11,045 nt of DNA, from positions 12,235-23,279 of the forward strand of contig JAESUT010000142.1 in NCBI GenBank assembly GCA_016762995.1, read 5' to 3'. Shown one piece after another: positions 1 to 5,663 of the stretch. This DNA is from Gammaproteobacteria bacterium. GTDB taxonomy: Bacteria; Pseudomonadota; Gammaproteobacteria; Pseudomonadales; Pseudohongiellaceae. Under the pieces are notes generated by a model. It made no database searches. It worked only from the letters and a program-made list of their open reading frames with translations, and was not told the DNA's origin. The translations under genes were made by a program, and so were the position numbers. Position 1 is the stretch's first letter, and each line of letters begins with the position of its first letter.

Positions 1-1886
1 GTGGTATGGTCCTGCTCAGTAAAACCTATCGAAGACCGAGACATCTCTTGGGCGCCAGCGTTGGTTGTCATAATCAAAATTACATTTCTAAAGTCTGCTT
101 GTCGTCCGTTGTTATCTGTTAGGGTGCCGTGATCCATTACCTGCAACAATAGATTAAACACATCGGGGTGCGCCTTTTCGATCTCATCGAGTAAAAGCAC
201 ACAGTGCGGGTTTTTGTTGACAGCCTCTGTTAGCAATCCGCCCTGATCGAAACCGACATAGCCAGGAGGAGCACCGATTAAGCGAGAAACAGTGTGCCGT
301 TCCATGTATTCCGACATATCGAATCTAAGTAACTCGATGCCCATAATTTTTGCTAACTGCTTACTGACTTCAGTTTTACCAACGCCAGTCGGGCCTGAGA
401 ATAGAAATGAACCGATCGGCTTTTCGTCGTCATTCAGGCCTGCACGCGATAGCTTTATTGCCGTAGTCAAAGAATCGATGGCCTTGTCTTGACCGAACAC
501 GACCATCTTCAAATTTGGCTCGAGATTCTTTAGCGCATCGACGTCTGAGTTTGAAACGTGCTTCGGTGGGATCCTCGCTATAGCGGCTACCACTTTCTCC
601 ATGTCGGAGACTTGGATTAGTTTCTTTCTTTTGCTAGGTGGCTGTAGTCGCTGAAATGCACCCGCTTCATCAATAACATCGATAGCCTTGTCCGGCATAA
701 AGCGATCATTGATATAACGACCTGCAAGCTCAGAAGCCGCTTTCAACGCTTTGTCGCTATAACGCAGATCGTGATGTTCTTCGAAGCGCGACTTCAAACC
801 TTTGAGTATTTTATAGGTGGTATCCACGTCTGGCTCATCCACATCGATTTTCTGAAAGCGCCTAGACAATGCGCGGTCCTTCTCGAAAATTCCGCGGTAT
901 TCTTGATAAGTCGTAGATCCTAGACAGCGAAGATTGTTCGAAGTCAGAACGGGTTTGAGCAGATTGGACGCATCCATGACGCCGCCCGACGCAGCACCCG
1001 CGCCGATAATAGTATGTATCTCATCGATGAAAAGAATCGCATTGCTGTTCTTCTTTAACTCGCCAAGCAATGCCTTGAAACGCTTCTCGAAGTCGCCCCG
1101 ATACTTCGTGCCCGCTAACAGCGCCCCTAAGTCTAAAGAATAGATAACGCTATCTGCTAAAACATCCGGCACATTGCCTTCCACTATAAGTTTCGCAAGA
1201 CCCTCAGCAACCGCAGTCTTTCCAACGCCAGATTCACCGACTAATAACGGATTGTTCTTCCTGCGACGAGACAACACCTGGATCACACGAGTGACCTCCT
1301 CTTCGCGGCCGATGAGCGGATCGATCCTGCCCTGCTCTGCTTCCTTATTGAGATTTGTAGTAAAACTATCTAATGGGTTGTTTGAGCTATCGGTAGCAGC
1401 CTCTTCTTCGGGCTGCTCCGGTGCTGCCTCGCCGTCCCCAGTCTGGCCAGGAACCTTGGATATACCGTGTGTTATGTAGTTAACAATATCGATGCGTGCC
1501 ACGTCTTGTTGACGCAGAAAATAGACAGCCTGACTCTCCTGTTCACTAAATATGGCAACCAGCACATTCGCGCCAGTAACTTCCCTCTTCCCGGAAGACT
1601 GCACATGAAAGACAGCGCGTTGAAGAACGCGCTGAAAACCTAATGTTGGCTCGGTCTCTCGGCTCTCTTCTATCTCTGGGATCAGCGGTGTGGTGGCATC
1701 GATAAAATTTACTAGCTCGTCGCGCAAGCGGTTAAGATCGCAGCCGCAAGCAATCAGGACGCTAGATGCGACCTCATTGCCCAATAGAGCGAGTAGCAAA
1801 TGTTCCACGGTCATAAACTCGTGACGTTTTTTGCGAGCGGTTCTGAATGCTTCGCTGAGGGTTGTTTCTAAATCTTTACTTAACAT
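1..1886 (-). CDS. clpA: ATP-dependent Clp protease ATP-binding subunit ClpA (C-terminus cut by window edge)
   Basis: Hexameric AAA+ unfoldase that recognises substrates directly or through ClpS and threads them into the ClpP peptidase in the cytoplasm. The reading frame is open from ATG at 1886-1884 to the left edge, giving 628 complete codons; E. coli ClpA has 758, so about 130 C-terminal residues are missing. Seen in the translation: an N-terminal Clp repeat domain (about 1-145), an acidic linker with an EEEAA run, then D1 with Walker A GESGVGKT (217-224), pore loop GTKYRGDFE (Tyr262) and Walker B ILFIDE (D288, E289). D2 has Walker A GPTGVGKT (498-505), pore loop GYVGF (Tyr543) and Walker B LLLDE (D567, E568). 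The ClpP-docking tripeptide is IGF (620-622), where E. coli ClpA has IGL. Double AAA domains without the ClpB middle coiled coil, plus adjacent clpS, favour ClpA over ClpB or ClpC. A weak AAAGG lies just upstream of the ATG. Confidence 0.97.
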   Translation of the reverse strand, partial: MLSKDLETTLSEAFRTARKKRHEFMTVEHLLLALLGNEVASSVLIACGCDLNRLRDELVNFIDATTPLIPEIEESRETEPTLGFQRVLQRAVFHVQSSGKREVTGANVLVAIFSEQESQAVYFLRQQDVARIDIVNYITHGISKVPGQTGDGEAAPEQPEEEAATDSSNNPLDSFTTNLNKEAEQGRIDPLIGREEEVTRVIQVLSRRRKNNPLLVGESGVGKTAVAEGLAKLIVEGNVPDVLADSVIYSLDLGALLAGTKYRGDFEKRFKALLGELKKNSNAILFIDEIHTIIGAGAASGGVMDASNLLKPVLTSNNLRCLGSTTYQEYRGIFEKDRALSRRFQKIDVDEPDVDTTYKILKGLKSRFEEHHDLRYSDKALKAASELAGRYINDRFMPDKAIDVIDEAGAFQRLQPPSKRKKLIQVSDMEKVVAAIARIPPKHVSNSDVDALKNLEPNLKMVVFGQDKAIDSLTTAIKLSRAGLNDDEKPIGSFLFSGPTGVGKTEVSKQLAKIMGIELLRFDMSEYMERHTVSRLIGAPPGYVGFDQGGLLTEAVNKNPHCVLLLDEIEKAHPDVFNLLLQVMDHGTLTDNNGRQADFRNVILIMTTNAGAQEMSRSSIGFTEQDHT

Positions 1887-2020
1887 ATGTGCCTTTTGGC
1901 TTATTCACTTGAGCCGGTTTTAAGGAGAGGCTGGGATCAACAATTCTGGATTAACGTAGAGGGTTGTCGCTCGTCGGTAATTACACGGCCTGCTAATTTA
2001 TCTGTCCACTTCTTATAGAT
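1887..2020 (-). other. clpS-clpA intergenic spacer
   Basis: This gap separates the clpS stop from the clpA start. It carries a perfect 10-bp palindrome ATAGATCTAT (2015-2024) that overlaps the clpS stop codon. I found no hairpin followed by a T-run and no convincing -35/-10 pair on the minus strand, so co-transcription of clpS and clpA is the simplest reading. A clpA-specific promoter cannot be excluded. Confidence 0.35.
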
Positions 2021-2431
2021 CTATCGATCAACCTCAACTGAGCACAATAAAGGCTGCTCACATTCGCGCGCATATTCATTCACTTGCGCGGCCTTGGATT
2101 CGGCGACGTCCTTCCCGAATACGCCACATACACCTTTGCCTTCAGTGTGTACCTTTAACATGATCTGCGTGGCATTCTCCACGTTCATAGAAAAGAATGA
2201 ACATAGCACCTCGACAACGAAGTCCATTGGAGTGTAGTCGTCATTTAATAAGACCACTTTATACAGCGGTGGCTTTTGTAGCTTTGGCTTTTCAGTAGTT
2301 GCAGCGTAACCGGAGTCGTGATCGATGCGCTCGTCACCGTCGTCACCCGAATTTTTCGCTCCCGGGAAATGCAGCAATATTTGTGGTGAATTAACTTCTA
2401 GGTCGTTCTTACTCATAACATTTCTATTCAT
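2021..2431 (-). CDS. clpS: ATP-dependent Clp protease adaptor ClpS
   Basis: Adaptor that binds N-degron substrates (proteins with a large hydrophobic N-terminal residue) and hands them to ClpA. The 136-residue product has the family core at about 55-136: [15 protein letters not shown], with D64/D65 matching the E. coli alpha-amino-binding Asp35/Asp36, H95 matching His66, and the conserved CGVF and YARE stretches. E. coli ClpS has 106 residues; the extra length is an N-terminal extension of about 30 residues rich in Asp and Glu before the core. Starts at Met1 (2431) or Met6 (2416) are both possible; neither has a good Shine-Dalgarno sequence. It lies upstream of clpA on the same strand with a 134-nt gap, longer than in E. 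coli, and is divergent from cspD. Identity is secure; the exact start is not. Confidence 0.96.
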   Translation of the reverse strand: MNRNVMSKNDLEVNSPQILLHFPGAKNSGDDGDERIDHDSGYAATTEKPKLQKPPLYKVVLLNDDYTPMDFVVEVLCSFFSMNVENATQIMLKVHTEGKGVCGVFGKDVAESKAAQVNEYARECEQPLLCSVEVDR

Positions 2432-2533
2432 TAATCTAAGGAGTGGATGACTCCGCTCTAGAGTTTGATTCGGGTCTAACTAGGCCCTTTTCCAGAGAGA
2501 GTTTGACTAACACACAGGCCCTGAGAAGCATGC

Positions 2534-2539
2534 AGTATA
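2534..2539 (-). promoter_or_regulatory. Possible -10 element for clpS
   Basis: On the minus strand this reads TATACT, five of six bases of the sigma70 -10 consensus, about 100 nt upstream of clpS in the divergent clpS-cspD region. No recognisable -35 hexamer lies at the right distance, so the call is weak. The divergent layout requires a minus-strand promoter somewhere between 2432 and 2709, unless clpS is transcribed by another route. Confidence 0.2.
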
Positions 2540-2616
2540 CATTTAAATTGGGCTTTCTCCTGCATTTTCAAGCCCTCTACAGCGGGCTCAATCGAAGGGG
2601 ATTCGAGACACCTGCT

Positions 2617-2647
2617 TTGACATTCGCGAATCATTGCTGTATAGAAT
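2617..2647 (+). promoter_or_regulatory. Predicted sigma70-type promoter of cspD
   Basis: A perfect -35 hexamer TTGACA (2617-2622) is followed by TATAGA (2640-2645) after 17 nt, or by TAGAAT (2642-2647, five of six consensus bases) after 19 nt. Initiation would fall near 2653, leaving a leader of roughly 55 nt that is AT-rich before the cspD ribosome binding site. A 10-bp palindrome, ATTCGCGAAT (2622-2631), fills the first part of the spacer and could be an operator. This is pattern recognition only. Confidence 0.6.
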
Positions 2648-2709
2648 TTAGTGTGGCTGCAAGCCTCGAAGTGATAAATAAAAAATAATAAGAAGTACGG
2701 AGTTCTCTC

Positions 2710-3027
2710 ATGAGTACCGGGCAAGTTAAATGGTTTAATAACGCAAAAGGGTTTGGTTTTATTCTACCCGACGAAGGGGGCGATGATTTATTCGCGCACT
2801 ACTCCGCCATCGGAATGGAAGGCTATAAAACCTTGAAAGCCGGACAGTTAGTCTCGTTCGACACTATCGAAGGCCCCAAAGGATTGCATGCGGCAAATAT
2901 TCACGCCGTCGCTGATGCGCCAGACGCAAACGGCGAGCAACCACCATCCGAGCAGGATTCAAATTCCGATGCAGTCACTGATGAAAGCAACGACAGTGCT
3001 GTTCTGGAAGATGAAGTTCCTACCTGA
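2710..3027 (+). CDS. cspD: Cold-shock-like protein CspD with acidic C-terminal tail
   Basis: A single cold-shock domain that binds single-stranded nucleic acid; E. coli CspD is induced in stationary phase and slow growth and inhibits DNA replication. Residues 1-67 match the CspD type: [13 protein letters not shown] with the RNP1 core KGFGFI (13-18), and LFAHYS (27-32) as RNP2. Residues about 69-105 form a tail with 12 Asp/Glu and no Lys or Arg. The product is 105 residues against 74 for E. coli CspD, so the tail is extra. The start is well supported: GGAG (2699-2702) lies 7 nt before the ATG, and a good promoter is upstream. Its position divergent from clpS-clpA is the standard CspD context and favours CspD over a CspA-type cold-inducible protein. 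Confidence 0.94.
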   Translation: MSTGQVKWFNNAKGFGFILPDEGGDDLFAHYSAIGMEGYKTLKAGQLVSFDTIEGPKGLHAANIHAVADAPDANGEQPPSEQDSNSDAVTDESNDSAVLEDEVPT

Positions 3028-3060
3028 TACCCAGGGCCTAAATTACGGGCCCTGCTAGGT
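3022..3060 (+). terminator. Hairpin after cspD, possible weak terminator
   Basis: Arms CAGGGCC (3032-3038) and GGCCCTG (3048-3054) form a 7-bp GC-rich stem. An outer pairing of ACCT (3022-3025) with AGGT (3057-3060) extends it across an asymmetric internal loop. The cspD stop codon lies at its base. No T-run follows, so it is not a canonical intrinsic terminator; it may instead protect the 3' end or act as a partial terminator before rluE. Confidence 0.4.
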
Positions 3061-3206
3061 AAAGGTTTGCTGCATTTACTACATAGGGCTGGCATGAGCA
3101 CTACGGCGGCAGCGCGCTCGTTACTGTATCTCCAGAATTATTGACTGCTGGAAAGGGTTAACTAGGCCCGACTTTAGCCTTCCCCAGTATTACCGATACA
3201 TGCTGC

Positions 3207-3746
3207 ATGACCCAAATTTTGCTGTTTAACAAACCCTTTGCCGTCTTGTCTCAGTTCACCTCTGACCCACCGCATCGCGTACTCGCCGAATACATTAATC
3301 ACCAAGGTTTCTACCCGGCCGGTAGGCTCGATAAAGATTCAGAAGGCCTGCTTATTCTGACTAATGATGGCAAGTTGCAGCAAAAAATCAGCAATCCCAG
3401 GTACGGCAAAACGAAGACCTATCTAGTGCAAGTTGAAGGCCAGCTTAGCGAGCAAGCATTGCAGGCCCTGCGCCGTGGAGTTGATCTGAAGGACGGGCCC
3501 ACGAAACCGGCAAAAGCACAGCACATCGATACGCCACAGATTTGGGACAGAGATCCGCCAATTAGGCAGCGCAAGCATATCCCCACGAGCTGGTTGGAGC
3601 TGTCGATCAGTGAGGGCCGTAATCGACAGGTACGACGTATGACAGCAGCGACTGGTTTTCCCACGCTGCGGCTTATTCGTACCAAGATTGATAAGTGGGA
3701 TCTGGGTGAATTACAGCCTGGAGAGTCTAAGTTGCTAGAAATATAG
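3207..3746 (+). CDS. rluE: 23S rRNA pseudouridine synthase RluE (RsuA family)
   Basis: Isomerises a uridine in 23S rRNA to pseudouridine; the E. coli enzyme acts at U2457 near the peptidyl transferase centre. The 179-residue protein has the RsuA/RluB/C/E/F signature GRLDKDSEGLLILTNDG (39-55) with the catalytic Asp at 42. Further matches are KTYLV and the late SEGRNRQVRRM motif characteristic of the family. There is no N-terminal S4 domain, which fits RluE and argues against RsuA, RluB and RluF. The ATG at 3207 starts directly with the conserved strand QILLFNKPF; no clear Shine-Dalgarno or promoter is visible upstream. It converges on moaE with only 9 nt between the stop codons, and the usual E. 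coli neighbour nudJ lies 1.4 kb further on beyond moaCDE. The exact target uridine is inferred from family. Confidence 0.93.
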   Translation: MTQILLFNKPFAVLSQFTSDPPHRVLAEYINHQGFYPAGRLDKDSEGLLILTNDGKLQQKISNPRYGKTKTYLVQVEGQLSEQALQALRRGVDLKDGPTKPAKAQHIDTPQIWDRDPPIRQRKHIPTSWLELSISEGRNRQVRRMTAATGFPTLRLIRTKIDKWDLGELQPGESKLLEI

Positions 3747-3755
3747 CCAGGAGGC

Positions 3756-4220
3756 CTAGGGTTTCTGCCAGCGATCTAGCGCTGCCTTATCAGTATCCCG
3801 GGACTCGATCCAATTGCTTTCGTTTTCAGATTTCTGTTTCTTCCAGAACGGCGCCTTGCTCTTCAGATAATCCATAATGAATTCGGCAGACTCGAAGGCC
3901 GCTTGGCGATGTGGGCTCGCCGTTGCCACGAGAACTATCTGCTCATGGCTGTGGAGCTCACCCACTCTGTGAATAATTCTGCTAGCCAATAACGGCCATC
4001 TATCCTCCGCCTGCTGCTGAATATCCTTCAAACATTTCTCGGTCATGCCCGGATAATGCTCTAGAGTCAGTGATTGCACAGCGCCAGCCGTGCTATCAGC
4101 GCCGTACATTTCTCGAACTAGACCAGTAAAGGTGATTATCGCACCAGCATCACCTGCACGAGCGCGAATGGCGGCATATTCATCGCCTAGTGAGAAATCT
4201 TGCTTCTGAATGCTAATCAT
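3756..4220 (-). CDS. moaE: Molybdopterin synthase catalytic subunit MoaE
   Basis: Large subunit of the MoaD2-MoaE2 heterotetramer, which converts cyclic pyranopterin monophosphate into molybdopterin using sulfur delivered on the MoaD C-terminus. The 154 residues match the family length (150 in E. coli). Visible motifs are GAIITFTGLVR (26-36), LEHYPGM (53-59), HRVGELH (84-90), ATASPHR (99-105) and YLKSKAPFWKK (118-128). K120 and K127 correspond to the active-site Lys119 and Lys126 of E. coli. It is the last gene of a moaC-moaD-moaE run; its ATG is 7 nt after the moaD stop. Its best Shine-Dalgarno, GGAGG, lies inside the last two sense codons of moaD, so translation is likely coupled. Confidence 0.96.
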   Translation of the reverse strand: MISIQKQDFSLGDEYAAIRARAGDAGAIITFTGLVREMYGADSTAGAVQSLTLEHYPGMTEKCLKDIQQQAEDRWPLLASRIIHRVGELHSHEQIVLVATASPHRQAAFESAEFIMDYLKSKAPFWKKQKSENESNWIESRDTDKAALDRWQKP

Positions 4221-4227
4221 TAGCTGC

Positions 4228-4482
4228 CTAGCCTCCAGTCATGGGAGGAAAGAACGCCACTTCGTCGTTCTGGGCTAGAAGGTGATTGCGATCAACGACA
4301 GTTTGATTCACTGCCACGAGGACTTTGCTGCTCCCCTTTAAGACCGCTTCGAAATTTGGATTCACCTTTACTAGGTAGTCGATCAGCGCCTGAACCGATT
4401 TCACATCCCCAGGCAACGCTAGCTCTTCCTCGTTTCTGTCGAGGGCTTCTCTGATACTGGCAAAATATTGAATGCTTAGCAT
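4228..4482 (-). CDS. moaD: Molybdopterin synthase sulfur carrier subunit MoaD
   Basis: Small ubiquitin-like (beta-grasp) protein whose C-terminal glycine is adenylylated by MoeB and then thiocarboxylated to supply sulfur to molybdopterin synthase. The 84-residue product begins MLSIQYFASIRE, carries LVAVNQTVV (54-62) and NDEVAFFPPMTGG at the end. The obligatory terminal Gly-Gly is residues 83-84. E. coli MoaD has 81 residues. The start lies 6 nt after the moaC stop without a clear Shine-Dalgarno, suggesting translational coupling. The activating enzyme MoeB is not in the window. ThiS is an alternative small Gly-Gly protein, but the moaC/moaE flanks settle the assignment. Confidence 0.95.
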   Translation of the reverse strand: MLSIQYFASIREALDRNEEELALPGDVKSVQALIDYLVKVNPNFEAVLKGSSKVLVAVNQTVVDRNHLLAQNDEVAFFPPMTGG

Positions 4483-4488
4483 AGTTTT

Positions 4489-4974
4489 CTAGACTGACTC
4501 TGATCGCTGATAATGACCGCTCTTGCCACCGAGCTTCTCATCAAGGCAGATAGCCTCAATGACCATGTTTTTATCTACAGCCTTGCACATGTCATAGATG
4601 GTCAGCGCAGCGACCGAAACTGCCGTTAATGCCTCCATCTCCACACCTGTCTGGCCATTCACCTTGCAGGTAGCGCTAATCAACACGCTGCTGCGCTGTT
4701 CATCCAGTTCCAGCTCGACCTTGATCGACGTGAGCATTAGTGGATGACAGAGCGGGATCAATTGTGAGCAACTCTTGGCAGCCTGAATCGCGGCTATGCG
4801 CGCTATCGCAATAACGTCGCCCTTCTTGTGACCGCCTGCGGCAATCAGCTCCAAGGTCTCGCTATTCATGAGCACTCTACCACTGGCGGTGGCCACACGG
4901 TGAGTGGACTGTTTATCTCCGACATCCACCATCTTGGCGTTGCCTTTACTATCGAGGTGGGTCAGTTTGCTCAT
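4489..4974 (-). CDS. moaC: Cyclic pyranopterin monophosphate synthase MoaC
   Basis: Converts 3',8-cyclo-7,8-dihydro-GTP, the MoaA product, into cyclic pyranopterin monophosphate in molybdenum cofactor synthesis. At 161 residues it equals the E. coli protein in length, and the catalytic set falls at identical numbers: K51, H77 (in LIPLCHPL), D128 and K131 (in YDMCKAVDK). The substrate-binding [10 protein letters not shown] stretch (110-119) is intact. It is first in a moaC-moaD-moaE run; moaA and moaB are not beside it, so precursor supply must come from elsewhere in the genome. The upstream minus-strand leader shows no obvious Shine-Dalgarno and no promoter I can defend. Confidence 0.97.
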   Translation of the reverse strand: MSKLTHLDSKGNAKMVDVGDKQSTHRVATASGRVLMNSETLELIAAGGHKKGDVIAIARIAAIQAAKSCSQLIPLCHPLMLTSIKVELELDEQRSSVLISATCKVNGQTGVEMEALTAVSVAALTIYDMCKAVDKNMVIEAICLDEKLGGKSGHYQRSESV

Positions 4975-5062
4975 AGTCTGTTAACCATTTTTCTAATCGG
5001 GCATTATCCACGTTTCTAAGAGCGAGCTAAAGGGCAAAGCCGCCACAGTTTATTAAAAATTG

Positions 5063-5099
5063 TAGCTAGAGCATTGATCGAGAAGGCTCTTAACAGCTA
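5063..5099. other. Interrupted inverted repeat between moaC and nudJ
   Basis: TAGCTAGAGC (5063-5072) can pair with GCTCT (5086-5090) plus AGCTA (5095-5099), giving two 5-bp helices separated by a 4-nt bulge, around a 13-nt loop. It lies in the 180-nt divergent moaC/nudJ region and would be in the moaC leader on the minus strand or the nudJ upstream region on the plus strand. No T-run follows on either strand. Function is unknown. Confidence 0.3.
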
Positions 5100-5154
5100 G
5101 CATTGGCCCCCAATCTTAGGCCCACCCCGAATTGTTACTGAGAACAGCCTCGAT

Positions 5155-5613
5155 ATGCATCAGCTCCCCCATATTACCGTCGCCACTGTTGTAGAGCGCG
5201 CGGGCAAATTCTTGATGGTAAAAGAGAATTCGGGAGGCCGACTCGTTTATAATCAACCAGCTGGTCATGTCGAAATTAGGGAATCTCTGTTTGATGCAGC
5301 GATTAGAGAAACCCTTGAAGAAACCGCATGGCACGTTAATCTAGAACAATTGCTGGGAATCTACCACTATACCTCCCCCGATAACGGCATCACCTATATA
5401 CGTCACTGCTTTATAGCCAAGGCGATCGAGCCGAGGACAGAGCGCGACCTTGATGAGGATATCGCTGAGGCGGTATGGCTTTCTCTCGAAGAGTTGGAGC
5501 AGCGAGAGGCCCAGATGCGCAGCCCATTAGTGCTGGAGGTAATTCGCGACTACCTAAAGGGAATAAGTTACCCGCTCAGCCTCATAGTGGTGCCGGACAC
5601 AAAGAACAATTAA
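5155..5613 (+). CDS. nudJ: NudJ-type Nudix phosphohydrolase
   Basis: Cytoplasmic Nudix hydrolase; E. coli NudJ hydrolyses the thiamine pyrimidine precursor HMP-PP, thiamine diphosphate and nucleoside triphosphates. The 152 residues equal the E. coli length (153). The start HITVATVV and NQPAGHVE (33-40) match NudJ. The Nudix box runs from G37 with E43, R51-E52 and E55-E56 in place. The usual Gly near the end of the box is Ala (A58, in EETAW). The NudJ-like C-terminus RSPLVLEVIRDYLKG is present (122-136). It precedes mnmA, as in E. coli, by 50 nt filled with a decamer repeat. The ribosome binding site is weak. Substrate is inferred from family and gene order only. Confidence 0.9.
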   Translation: MHQLPHITVATVVERAGKFLMVKENSGGRLVYNQPAGHVEIRESLFDAAIRETLEETAWHVNLEQLLGIYHYTSPDNGITYIRHCFIAKAIEPRTERDLDEDIAEAVWLSLEELEQREAQMRSPLVLEVIRDYLKGISYPLSLIVVPDTKNN

Positions 5614-5646
5614 GAGAAGTTAAGAGAAGTTGAAAGAAGTTAAGAA
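5611..5646 (+). repeat. Decamer tandem repeat between nudJ and mnmA
   Basis: Two perfect copies of TAAGAGAAGT (5611-5620, 5621-5630) are followed by a variant TGAAAGAAGT (5631-5640) and a partial copy TAAGAA (5641-5646). The first TAA is the nudJ stop. Because the period is 10, the leading TAA, TAA, TGA and TAA triplets fall in all three reading frames. The tract is purine-rich and ends about 17 nt before the mnmA start. Confidence 0.85.
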
Positions 5647-5663
5647 CTACAGCCAAAGAAATT

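Larger units (their letters stand above)
2477..3169 (+). repeat. 11-bp direct repeat TAACTAGGCCC flanking cspD
   Basis: Perfect copies occur at 2477-2487, upstream of the cspD promoter, and at 3159-3169, between cspD and rluE. Both are in noncoding sequence and flank the gene. The core TAGGCCC also occurs at 5117-5123 upstream of nudJ and, inverted, at 3034-3040 in the post-cspD hairpin. Whether this is a binding site or chance cannot be told from one window. Confidence 0.4.

Noticed and set aside
934..1479. Plus-strand frames opposite clpA
   Set aside because: They are shadows of the intact minus-strand ClpA frame, which shows full Walker motifs through the same bases.
2443..2688. Plus-strand GTG-initiated frame of 81 codons in the clpS-cspD divergent region
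   Set aside because: Its AAGGAG touches the GTG so it cannot serve as a ribosome binding site, the product resembles nothing I know, and the frame runs through the cspD promoter.
2476..2724. Minus-strand frame of 82 codons overlapping the cspD start
   Set aside because: It is antisense to the cspD promoter, ribosome binding site and first codons, with no recognisable domain; a chance frame.
3141..3169. TTGACT as a -35 element for rluE
   Set aside because: No -10-like hexamer occurs at 15-19 nt spacing; the bases there are GC-rich (AGGCCC).
4975..5154. Moco riboswitch upstream of moaC
   Set aside because: I see only a short interrupted stem and cannot recognise the conserved motif, so it is not called.
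5611..5646. Start of a CRISPR array
   Set aside because: The units are 10 nt, directly abutting, without spacers.
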